Source: Helicoverpa zea
Taxonomy: Eukaryota; Arthropoda; Insecta; Lepidoptera; Noctuidae
Assembly (NCBI RefSeq): GCF_022581195.2
Contig: NC_061476.1
Span: 4,386,098 to 4,450,097, forward strand
Direction of reading: 5' to 3'
DNA length: 64,000 nucleotides
The position numbers were made by a program, and so were the translations under genes. Below the pieces are notes generated by a model that saw nothing but the letters and a program-made list of their open reading frames with translations, was not told where the DNA came from and did no database searches. This document shows, piece after piece, positions 47,280 to 59,200 of this stretch. Numbering within the stretch: the stretch's first letter is position 1; every line of letters starts with the position of its first letter.

Positions 47280-50200
47280 GTGAGCGTTTGTGCCGACGGA
47301 TTTATTTTGAAATCTTTGTTGGTAAATAAAATAAGTAGCTCTATTGAGTATGGTTCAATTCAATGACATGTCATAAATATAATATTTTAAAAAATCATAT
47401 TCTCGTCACATACAGGACTTAGGTGCTTCAAAATCAAACTTTTCCAAAACTCGTAAAATTGGCCATTAACAAAATCAAAAGCTAGGGTAAAATGTCCAGT
47501 TACTGACCGTACCTACCTACCCGGGGTTTTGGTAGAAAATATGCAAATATTTGTAATTAAATTCGCGGACCGTATTTGACGTTCAAAACTGTTAACATTT
47601 TTATTTCCGTGTGGATGTAATACTGATACTTTATCGCTTTGATAGGAAATATCCACATAAACCCAAAACTTTGGAACCTCTGAGAAAAAAAGACTATTAA
47701 AAAAGGTGTATTTTCTATTTATTTCCATGTTAGTGTCTCAAATAGAGCGCATACCTAAACCCCGACATTCTAAATTCTAAACAAAGTGTCGGTAACAAAG
47801 TTTCCTTTCTATTGGCAATATAAATAAAATAACGTGCTTTCGCAGTCACCTGCCACTAAAATAGCGATAGGAAAATTCGCTGAAATATATGAAAACGTCG
47901 CATCCTTAGGGATCTCGTAAAATATACTATAAAAAAGCCCTTTTCAATTTGTGACCACGCTTCCCACAGCGAATCACTTTGCAAAATTATAATTACGTTA
48001 TATTCCGATAAAAATATTTATAAAATAACGAAGAAAATTTCACGTCTTGTATTTTTATAAGACCTCAATTTATGCGGCATAAAATTTTAACCAAAAAGGA
48101 CTTACACCTTTCTGTTTTATTTTATTATTGTCACTTAATTTAGCTAACGAGGTACAATAAAAAGAAACAGTAATAAACACATAGACCTAAGCCATTACTA
48201 TTACAATTCTACCCCAAAATCTATCAGCATTAATTATTTTCACCCTAAACCGGTTTCCGACCAGGAATTCTGTTAATAAAATTCCGTATAATCCCGCCAA
48301 AATAATCACACTGATCTCGATTAATGACGTAGTGAATTAAATGTACTAGGAACCAATACTGTTGCATATGGCGAAATATTAATTATTTTGAGCTTATTTC
48401 TGTGGAAATAGTGAATATTTTTGCTTAAAAATTGAGGAGCGTTCGTTTCGGGCGCCCGTCGTGTGTGACGGTTAGGTATCGAATGACTTTAGTGATGTTC
48501 GTGTGGTTCTGAATTTGAATTAAGTTTTTTACAATTAAAAAAAATACATATGAACATTGTTAACCCTAAAATCACATTAAAAAGCAAAACTTACATAACT
48601 TAGGGTTTAAAAAAATTGCAATACTTAATCGCTGGGCGATAAAAAGCCAGCTTTAATTAGTATGGAATCAAGCTAAACAAAAATATAAATAAAGGTGCGA
48701 CGTTTGTTGTAGTGTTTACTAAAATAGCTGTCCTACGAGGGCGGGTCAATAAGTCCGTGACTTTTGGAATAAAACACAGATTTTTTGATAAATAAATCAT
48801 TTTATTTTTCAACGTAGTCCCCCTTGAGCTCTATACACTTTGTCCAACGCTTCTCCAATTTTTTTATCCCTTCCAAAAATTAGAATTTGTCGAGGTCCTC
48901 AAAATAGGCCCTTGTTTGCGAGATGACTTCATCATTGGAGTCAAATCTTTTTCCACCAAGCCATTTCTTCAGGTTTGGGAACAAGAAGTAGTCACTCGGA
49001 GCCAAATCTGGAGAATAGGGCGGATGAGGGAGCAATTCATAGCCGAATTCATGGATTTTTGCCATGGCAACTGCACATGTGTACTTGCATTGTCTTGGTG
49101 GAAAAAAACTTTTTTCTTGGCCAAATGATTTCGGTTTTTTTTCAAATCGTATTTGAAGCGGTAGGTAATAAGGTGGCATAATATTCCCCATTGATTGTTC
49201 TTCCCTTTTGAAGGTAGTCAATGTGGATTATCCCGCGTGCATCCCAAAAAACAGTCGCCATAACTTTATTGGCTGACAAACTCACCTTGGCCTTCTTTGG
49301 TGCCGATTCACCCTTAGAAACCCACTGTTTTGACTGTTTTTTGGTCTCTGGTGTGTTGTGATGGATCCATGTTTCGTCCACTGTTACAAAACGGCGCAAA
49401 AACTCCTCCATATTGCGATCAAACAACGCCAAACCTTCCTGTGAAGTTGTTACACGATTGCGTTTGTGGTCGACTGTGAGCAAACGCGGCACCCATCTTG
49501 CGGAAAGCTTTCTCATGCCCAAGTGATCATTCAAAATTGAAACCATTGAGCCATGCGAGATCCCTACGGCTTCCACAATCTCTTGCACTTTCAATCTTCG
49601 GTCGGCCAACACCATACCGTGGATTTTTTCGATTGTTTCGGGTGAAGAGACTTCAACTGGGCGTCCAGGGCGTTCGGCATCTTCAGTGCTTATACGGCCA
49701 CAACGAAATTCAGTAAACCACTTTTTTACGATTGAAATCAATGGTGCAGAGTCCCCATAGTATTTATCAAGCTTAGCCTTGGTTTCGGTAATGGTTTTTT
49801 TTCGCAAAAAATAATGCTTAATGAGCACACGAAATTCACTTTGTTCCATTGTTTCCTCAGATTACTGGGTAGTCTGATAAAGATAGCTGTCAAACACAAT
49901 CTAACTGACGCAGCAAGTTCAAATTTTGTCAGGAGTCACCTCATAGATGCCTGTTAACAGGAGTAGTGTTGCTTTTTCAGTAAAGAGGTCAGAAATTCAA
50001 AAAGTCACGGACTTATTGACCCGCCCTCGTATTTATTTTTAAAACACTTGAATGAAACATCGCTTGTTTGTCAATTAATCTCTTGTAATGTTTAAAAAAT
50101 GCGCTTATACACGCAACTTGAACACGTAAACCTGGCACTCCTACGTGTACTTTCGCACATACTCGATACATACGTAAGTAGAAAGAAATTCAATCGACGC

Positions 50201-53200
50201 GACTTCACATCACTATCAAATGACACTCACGATTCCCAACAAGGCTCCATAAAACCAAACCATTATCCTCTACAACTTAATTATACAACTTTAAACCCTA
50301 ATGCGACTGAATAAGACGCTCATAGAGTGATAATTATAAGTTTGCGCAACCAACCCGGGTAATTACAGGCTTTGAAAAAGGAATTGTAATGTAGCAATGT
50401 AATTATAACGTCTTTGTGTGCGTGGGGTGTGCATGTGTGGGAATTAAGGGTGTTTGCACAATAGAGGAGGTGAATACAAAAGAGTATTTGTGTTATAGTT
50501 ATAAAGCCGGTGTACACAAAGTTAATTATATGCTGAAAATTAAATTACGGCGCAGCGTTTCCACGTGCGGAATATTATTAAAACTGATTTTTTTTAACGT
50601 GTTATTAAAGTTGGAATTCAATTTTGCTGGCTTGCTGCTTATAGAGCTCTTGACCATTTTGCAAATAATGGTCTTATTAATTATCCAACAAGTACTTACC
50701 TGTTTTATGCCTTATAACAAAACTCTTATTTAAAGCAGAGAAGCTCCAATTTTTTTATGTTGAACAGAATCGTGGCAAAAAGGCATTAAATATAATGAAA
50801 GTTTTTGATTAATTGATAACCAAGACATGACATGACAGCTACCTAGCTCACAGAAAACCAGTTTAACAACAAAAAAAAATCTACTCAGACCTTAGTTTAG
50901 ATCCTATCTACCAAAGGAATAGTTGTAAATTGTTTTCAACCCCTAACAGGGTTGCTGGACATCTCAAATAAATCATTTTTATTATACACCCCTCTAGCCT
51001 GCCATTAGAGGGCTGACTAGCGATTCTGCCACGATAAAACCCGCTATTTTCTACTGATTTAAAATACTTGCTGATATATCTAGTTCTATCGATATTAAGT
51101 GCAGTTTCGCGTGTACATCACTAGTGTCGATAAATAAACATCGATTTTTGGTACAGCACTATGAGGTGCCAATTACTGTGAGAGCAGAAAAATAAATTGA
51201 TTGTGAAACTAAAGACCTTTTTTTGCTATGAATTTTGGTAATTTAATATTTGAAAATTACAGACGACTTTGGCACACTGAAACTCGCAAAGAAATACGTA
51301 ATGTTATCAAGTTTTCTTTATAGATAGTGCAAGATCCTTCAGTTAAAGACCCATTGATTAGTAAAAAAATTAACAAATATTCTATGAAAGTACTACCTAC
51401 GGACGTCAAAAACATCTGTCAAGGCTTAAAACTCAACAAACACTTCTATTATTGTCATTGTATCGTCAATTAAATTCATCAAAGTAGTACTCAATAATTC
51501 TAAAAGGCCATAATTAACGCTACATCCCTCTTTAATTTATAATTCGATACATCGAGACATTTTGTTTTGTCGATAATAAATGCCCATCATTATTCGAGAC
51601 GTTTATTTTCGTAATAAGAACGCGGACGGTTCGAATTTCAAAATAGATCCGATCTTAATCATTTGTAATTAATTTATTGATCTTAATGAAAACGATGCTT
51701 TAAGTATATCGATATGTTCAAGTGGTTATCGAAGATTTTAATGAACTTATGTGATTTAATTAAATCTGTAAAAAGTAACTTTAATAATAGAATATTTTTC
51801 TATCCGGTCAATTGACATTAAAAACTTTAATGTTAGATAGATAGGTACGTATAGTATAACAGAGGTATAGAAACTAATTAAAATTATCAATAACGCTAGC
51901 TAAAATTTATTTATTGAATTCACGAAATTGCTTTGAAAAACAGCAATATCCAATAATACTTACCGCAAATTAATTCACAAAACAAAACACAAGCCAACAA
52001 TCCAATCACGGGAAAACAAATCGAATTGAAATCAAACATTTTCACAATGGCGGCATCGAAAACATTCGTTCGTAAATAAATCCAATTAGACCAATCAAGG
52101 ATGATGATGATGATGTCCTCCTAGCCGATTATCGGCTACGGCGGCTGTTCTCATGTAAGGAGATTAGCCAATTGCGCAGGACATATTATAGTGCACAAGC
52201 ATTTGCGCAGACACAGGTGCACTCCCTATTCCTTCACTCCCATAGCCCGATGGGACGGGAATCCGACACGACCGGAAAGAGATCAGGCGCAGGACCGACA
52301 TTTACGTGCTCTCCGATGCACGGGTGAATCAATCACCAACTTCCAGGCTTCGGGCTGCTTTGTGAGTCTTCTAAAACCCACAAAGCGATTTCGGCCCGAC
52401 TCGGGAATCGAACCCGAGACCTCGTGCTCAGCAGCCACACTTGCGACAACTAGACCAACGAGGCAATCAAGGATATGGTGACCGGATCATTACGCAAACC
52501 CATTTATCTAAAACACCAACGAAAGACAAAAACAAAAATTGTCGACGCAACATTTCATAATCAATTTCGGATTCCATTTTCGTAGTGCGAAAAACGCCCC
52601 TTCACTATTACTCTCAAACTACATTGCCCCATTTCGACCTCCATCTGTATACTTCTCTACACTTAATATCATGAAGAGGAATTATTTATACTTTTGTTTG
52701 TAAGAAAAAAAAACTGGATCTATTTTAAAAATACTTTCACCATTAGAAAGCTACATAATCTGCGAGTAACATAAACTATATTTTATCCCGGTAAGGGCAG
52801 TTTTTGCGGGTGAAACCGCGAGAAAACAGCGAGTCTAGAATATTCTTGGAATTAAATCCTCTATGCATGTTGCATGAGTTTCGTTTAGGGTTGCCCATAT
52901 TGTTGGGATCTCGTATAATAAATCTGGATAAATTAATGGCAACACTGACAGATCGTTTACTTATTTTCGCCGACTCATAGTCCAAAATGAGCGTCTGTGT
53001 ATGATGGAGCGGGGCCCTGTTTCACGTTGTTTTATTCCGGCTTTTTTTAATCGCGTTCCGCTTAGTTTATTAGTTATGTTTTTTGGTAATTTAGGATTGA
53101 ACAAAGCTTACAAATATGTACGTTTTGAGAAATTAGACGATAACTGAAAAAAAGGATTGCTAATTTTTATAAATACAAATTCATCTTGAGTCAAGGAGCA

Positions 53201-56200
53201 GGTAGTGAATATTTGAGAACACAATTCAGTCTTAAATATTTGCTAATTTTAGCTCATAACATGTCTTTGTTGAATTCTAGTATTAAACCAAATATTAAAA
53301 CATTACGTTACATTTTAACAACCATTTTTTTCTCATATTTTTTCTTTCTTTTGACTTCATCTCCCAAAATCTGCTTCTTCAACATATAGTTAATTTATCT
53401 CCTTTTTCCCACAGAACCAAGGTACGAGACAGCATATGCCTGCGAAGGCAAGACCTTGAAGATCGGCTGCAGAGAAGGCTCGGTCATTCACCTCATCAGA
53501 GCTAACTACGGAAGGTTCTCCATCACGATATGCAATGACCATGGCAACACTGACTGGAGTGTCAACTGTATGTCTACTAAGAGTTTGCGGGTTTTACATA
53601 GCAGGTAAGATTTTGTACTTAGCTAGTGTTTAAGTTATGTTTCTAAAGAGAAGGCTTGTCGTGTTTAGCTTGCTAGGAAAGAAGTTTCCGCACCGTAACC
53701 GTCCACACATAAAAAGTAGCCTAAGACTTTTTTTTGACTTTAGATTATCTGCTTACCAAATTTTTTTCATATTGGTTGAGTAGTTTTGAAAGCGGGACAG
53801 TATATTTGTAAGCCGTAGCTGCGATTAGGCAATTAAAGCTACGTCATTGTATAAATCTTCGGTTACAATAATAATGTTATTTTAGTTTTTGATTATTAAA
53901 TTCTACTAGCCAAAGGACTCCAAAAAATGTAGTTGCATTTGCTGCTGATTTCATATTCCAGTATATTTGGAGCTATTTCAAATATAGAACGTTTTAAACT
54001 CTTGTCGTTATTAAAATCCAATATGGTGGAGTGAAATAGTTGTGACTGTTGTTCGAGCTCTTATCCGAGCTCTGATATAATCTCAAATAAATGCTAAATT
54101 ATTGACTATATGGTTTACATAACGTTGTTATATTATTTAAAATGGTTAGAGGTAAAAAAAAAACTTTAGGGTTTAAGATTTCATAGAATTACAAATCAGT
54201 ATCCATTTTGCCACAGAGTATACCTAATTTTAATAAATATGTAATTTGAATCATCACTTCTCAATTTCAAATATTTATAGTTTATATCCAGTTCGTCTCG
54301 AGAAATTATTGACAAAGCCTTTTATTGGTTTATCAAACGAATATTTTTTTCTAACAAAACAAATTTGGATCTCGTCAATTCCTTCTCATTAGAGCTGAGT
54401 AATTCTATACTCAATAAGAAAAACAGAATAATTTATTTCATCGAAACTTAATCCAAATTACGTTTTCACTAACAGCCTATTAAATATCAAATTTGTTAGG
54501 TTTTATGTAATTTTTACGATGTCAACCTTTTTTATATCGTATTATTTTTTTATTTAGTTTTTTATTACTTATTAACCAATTAAAGGTTTATTTATTTTGC
54601 CTAAAAATTCGTGAGACTATAAAGGAGACATTGATTTCAGAATTTTGTTATAAATAATGCTAATCGATATTCATTACAAGCGAATGAACATAAATGGTAG
54701 CTAATATGATTACCATAATGAGAAATTAAGTTTTATGTCTTCAAATATTTTTTTCGACTAATCGGGTTATTTTATTATACATAATTTAGGTCCTTATTTC
54801 CTTTAAATAAGTTGGTATAAATTAGAATTATAAGAGAAGAAAACACATTTTCTTAAATTGTATTGTTGCGTTACAAATTAATTCTAAAGTATGCAATATT
54901 TAAATGTAAACTAACTTTACTTACAAAATTATAAAGAAGACAATTTAAACTTTTCAACGTCATAATTGAACTTAAACAACTCGATTTAAACATAAACATT
55001 GGATAATAACAAATCGTTAACCCGAGGCCGTCCGGAAACGCCCGAGTATAGCCGAAAATTGCCGAAAATTAAATAGTCAGTAAGTTGATAACGTTAGCCC
55101 GCGAGATCTATACATATAATAAATCTGTAGAAAAGTAATTTTTGTACATTGAAGAAATTGACAAAAAAAATAGCCAGCATGTTAAAGGATAACTAACAGA
55201 ACCCATTTCCATCATTTTTGTCATTTTTGTCTGTTTGTCTGTTTGTCTGTTTGTCTGTTTGTCTGTTTATCTGTTTGTTTGTTCGGGATTCACGTAAAAT
55301 CTACGAATTAAATGCAGACAATGCTTATATACAAAAATTCTACGTAACTTGGGGTATTACTTAGTTTTTGTTTTATCGAAATCGATTCACTCTATCAAAA
55401 GATATGATTAATTTTGTGAATTCAAGATGTAAAATATTACGACACGCAATCTTTTTGTCAAAACTGTACATTTGAATGTTGTACTTATATTAGTTGATCG
55501 GCCTATTATTAATCTTTACACAGAAAATCACACCTTTATAAGTAACTTCGGAAGAAAAAAAAAAATGAAAATTTTGTTTAGCCAAGGTTAAAGTAGCTCC
55601 ATCTGTGGTAAATAAAATACATCATCAATTTGTCAAAGGAGCGAGGTGGTAAATGACAATATTACCCACGGAATTACCATACATTCTTTATAGAGGATTA
55701 TTATTTCAACAGATGGAGTTGTGTATTTTCCGTAATTCACCATATTTTAACACGTAGTGTAATTTTTCGATAGACATTTCAATAGTGTTTGTCAGTTTGC
55801 CGTGCCACATCAAAATCCAACTATAATTTTTACCTTGATGAAAAGAAAATTAATAGTTCTCAGCCAAATTTAAAACGGTGCCATCTAAATTATTTTTTGA
55901 ACATTATGTCAAAAATGATGACTTTAGTGGAACAATTAATTATCATTTAAAGTTACAGATGGAGTTCATATCAGGATTTTTTCATAAACATAGTTTAGCT
56001 TATCTTCCACTAATGTGGTGGCCTTAAAACAAATTACTTTGAGTGAGTAGTATTAAGTAGACCTTAATTATTTTTTCTGATGCAAAATATGTAAACTTAA
56101 TCCTAGAAGAAATGAGGATCTATCTCTCGCAAGCGCTGCTAAGCGTGAGGAAGCTAATGTAGGATTCTGTAGCTTTAAAAACAAGCCCAGATACAAAATG

Positions 56201-59200
56201 CAGATAAGAAATGGGAGCTCTCTCTATTTAATACCATACACACGTAAAATGCTTTATGCGTCTGAAAACGTACAAATAGGCGATTATCACACTGCCCCGC
56301 ATGATGCAGCGTAGTGCGTGGATGCGTTTTTTTCCGTTGTATGGAAATATCTCCGTTTGTATGGAAAACACGCATAGTCCAACACACTGAAAATGCATCC
56401 ACGCGCGTTCATGCGGATCACGCGCATACATGCGGAGAAACACGCACCCCCGCGCGTAGGTGCGGGGCGAGACGCAAGGTATGGCACACTGAATCCCGCA
56501 ATGCCGCGCGTGATTTTGAATGGGCGTGACGTGTATATTTGAAAATGGAACTCGCTGTGCGTGAATTTACAAAACGCACCTACGCGCGTGAGTGCGTGAA
56601 AAACCCGCACGATGATGCAGATCTGCACTCCCGCAGGAATGCGCGTAGGTGCGTCGACACGCAAGATGCAGCGTGATGCGGGGCAGTGTGAAGATCACCT
56701 TACACGTCACGCCCATTCAAAATCACGCGCGGCATTGCGGGATTCAGTGTGCCATACCTTGCGTCTCGCCCCGCACCTACGCGCGGGGGTGCGTGTTTCT
56801 CCGCATGTATGTGCGTGATCCGCATGAACGCGCGTGGATGCATTTTCAGTGTGTTGGACTATGCGTGTTTTCCATACAAACGGAGATATTTCCATACAAC
56901 GGAAAAAACGCATCCACGCACTACGCTGCATCATGCGGGGCAGTGTGATAATCGCCTTACGCGCCGCATACCAGAGACATGCTTACTTTCAACTTCTGAT
57001 CGCAAATACACTGTTCACGATTATGAACAGTCTCAGTAAGACCCGAGCCAAGTCTAAAAACCCTAAAAAACACCTTTTATATAAAACTACGTTTGATGTC
57101 CTTTAATCACAAAGACAGAATTGTTCTCTGTTGCAAATCCTATCCACCTATATCCTGTCCTAATCCAGAATGCATTGCAGGTACGTGTGCATTGCACAAA
57201 AACCAATGGTATCCTATTCGAGAAGTCAAAAGAGTTGACCTGCCAACGTCAGCTTCTGCGCTAAGCAAGTGTTCTTAATAGTACCATCAGAATTACATTC
57301 ATCGTTGAATGAGGTGAATAAATTTTCGGAAACCACAATAACAGTAGGAGCCAAAGAGTATTATCGCTTCATAGAGCTCTGATTGGCCCCAGGTGACCAA
57401 GTCAGGTCTGATTTGTTCGTTCATCAGATCTTTGAAAGTGTTTCGGTGGATACTTACTGTCATCCTGTTTACGTGTGACACAAGATATGGTAGATAAACG
57501 TCCTCCGCAAGAGCGAAATTTTCCCGGTGTGCGGTAGTGACGCACAGTATACAACACTTATGTTTCTTTTGATTTGCTGGCTCCACCAAGAAATGACAAA
57601 TTGCGAGCGTACATTCTGAAAATCTTGGCAAAACTACAGGTTTCAAGTACGAACACATGAAGTGGACTCTCACAGATACGTACATTTTGCCTATTCGTGA
57701 ACTAATGCAAACATTTCGGTGGAGTCCCGGCTTAGGCCTCCCCCACGCAACGCGCTCGCGACGCACGCGCGGCGCCCGCGCTACTCACACGCCCGAGGAT
57801 CGCGCACGCCTAATGTGTGGTCAGCCTTACCATGAGTAAGTGAAACTATCCTACCTTATGCGCCTGCTGACGATGATGGCTCATTTTATCATCCATCCAG
57901 CTATTCCCCAACTATGTTGGTGTTGGCTTCCAGTCACCGAATCTGTTTTAGTACCAATATTTTGCTTGGAGCGACTACCTATCTACAATCCAGTCAACTA
58001 CACAAGACGATATCCATATTATGGTAAGACTGACAGACTTTCTGGCTTCTGATTAGTCGCAGCAGCTGCAGAAAATGTACAAATGACAGCTTTGTCAGAC
58101 TCAAAGCATGTAGACATAGATTATAGCTGTTTCCTGTGAAAATTACTTACGCACCATACGTAATAATTTTCCAAATTGGCTGAACAACGTCACAAACTTT
58201 ACTTCTTTTGTTTAGATAAATGGTCACATCCACAACACAACCTTGATCAATGAATCTATGCGACTGCTAAGTGCTAATCCTAATTATACTGTCACGTGAA
58301 AGAATGCACCTACGGGATAAGTAGTATTTTGACTATTCTATATTGCCCACGCAGACGAAGTTGCGGGCAACAGCTAGTTGCCAATAAACTGGCAGTCCTT
58401 CCCCTAACTCATGTAAATGACATCTAAATTGATTGAAGGATACGTTATACTTGTATTTTTGTACTTACAAGTATATTTTGTACTTAATGAGTACGTAATT
58501 TTGACTTTAGAATGTTTTGTAATACTGTCACGTCACTTTAACCCCCATTTTGTTCAGAGTTATAGTTCGGCCATTCAGAGAATGCGTTTCTGACACGTCG
58601 CGATTGAACTGACGACGTAACTTTGCAATGGCGTTGCAGTTACGATAAAAATATTTTTGCTGGTTGTTTACCGTTTTAACAATTGAGGAGCATTAAAACA
58701 ACATTATTATATCAATAATCAATGAATGTAGTTACGTCGTCAGTTCAATCGCGACGTGTCAGGAACGCATTCTCTGAATGGCCGAACTATAACAGTCTTG
58801 GTACATTTTCTCAACTTTTTTTTGTCGTTACAAAAAAATTAATACTAAGTTAATGAATTTATCCTTCAGTAGAATAATTCGATTAATTAGTTGGTTGGTT
58901 GTTCGATATATGATTTCATTACCAACATTCATACCTTGCCTTTTCTTGGAGAAATAAGGTAGTTTAACTGAAAAATCCTCTTAACACAATAAATTAAACT
59001 GTACTTTCTCTATTTACAGATGTAGTATGCACCAAAACTGCAGTATACTAGCCAGCACGAATATGTTTGGTGACCCGTGCCCAAACACCCTCAAATATCT
59101 TGAAGCCCACTACCAATGCGTACCAGGTAAGTTTCATCTCCCGAACCTTTTCCCAACTATGTTGAGGTCGGCTTCCAGTCTCACTGTATGCAGCTAAGTA

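Larger units (their letters stand above)
47280..53414 (+). other. Cirl intron 1 (6.1 kb)
   Basis: Begins GTGAGC and ends TTTTTCCCACAG. It contains the mariner (48734-50031) and the tRNA-derived SINE (52092-52474). The rest is AT-rich without recognised genes; short repeat debris such as TTTATCCCGGTAAGGGCAG at 52783 and a TATCGATA word near 51707 are the only marks. Confidence 0.65.
53605..59019 (+). other. Cirl intron 2 (5.4 kb)
   Basis: AT-rich. Holds an RTE-tail repeat (53695), a TGTCTGTT microsatellite (55225), a CG-rich foldback element (56278-56957), a family-1 repeat (57898) and a foldback MITE (58559). A 155-codon minus-strand frame at 57766-57299 and a CG-rich patch at 57725-57830 match nothing I know. 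Confidence 0.6.

Noticed and set aside
50416..50733. 105-codon open frame with a hydrophobic C-terminus
   Set aside because: AT-rich intron sequence. The hydrophobic run is what random T-rich codons give; no splice or homology support.
52395..52463. tRNA-like sequence with A and B boxes
   Set aside because: It is the head of a SINE bounded by target duplications, and I did not find the full cloverleaf pairing of a working tRNA gene.
52191..52481. 96-codon open frame on the plus strand
   Set aside because: Lies antisense inside the tRNA-derived SINE.
55225..55277. Possible CRISPR-like or regulatory array
   Set aside because: Simple 8-bp microsatellite in an insect genome; no spacers.
56175..57106. 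Cluster of open frames on both strands (up to 125 codons)
   Set aside because: They arise from the CG-rich foldback element; the same peptides appear on both strands because of the inverted arms.
57299..57766. 155-codon minus-strand open frame in Cirl intron 2
   Set aside because: No recognisable domain. The start lies in a CG-rich low-complexity patch (57725-57830) and codon use is not convincing. Kept out of the gene list; a protein search would decide.
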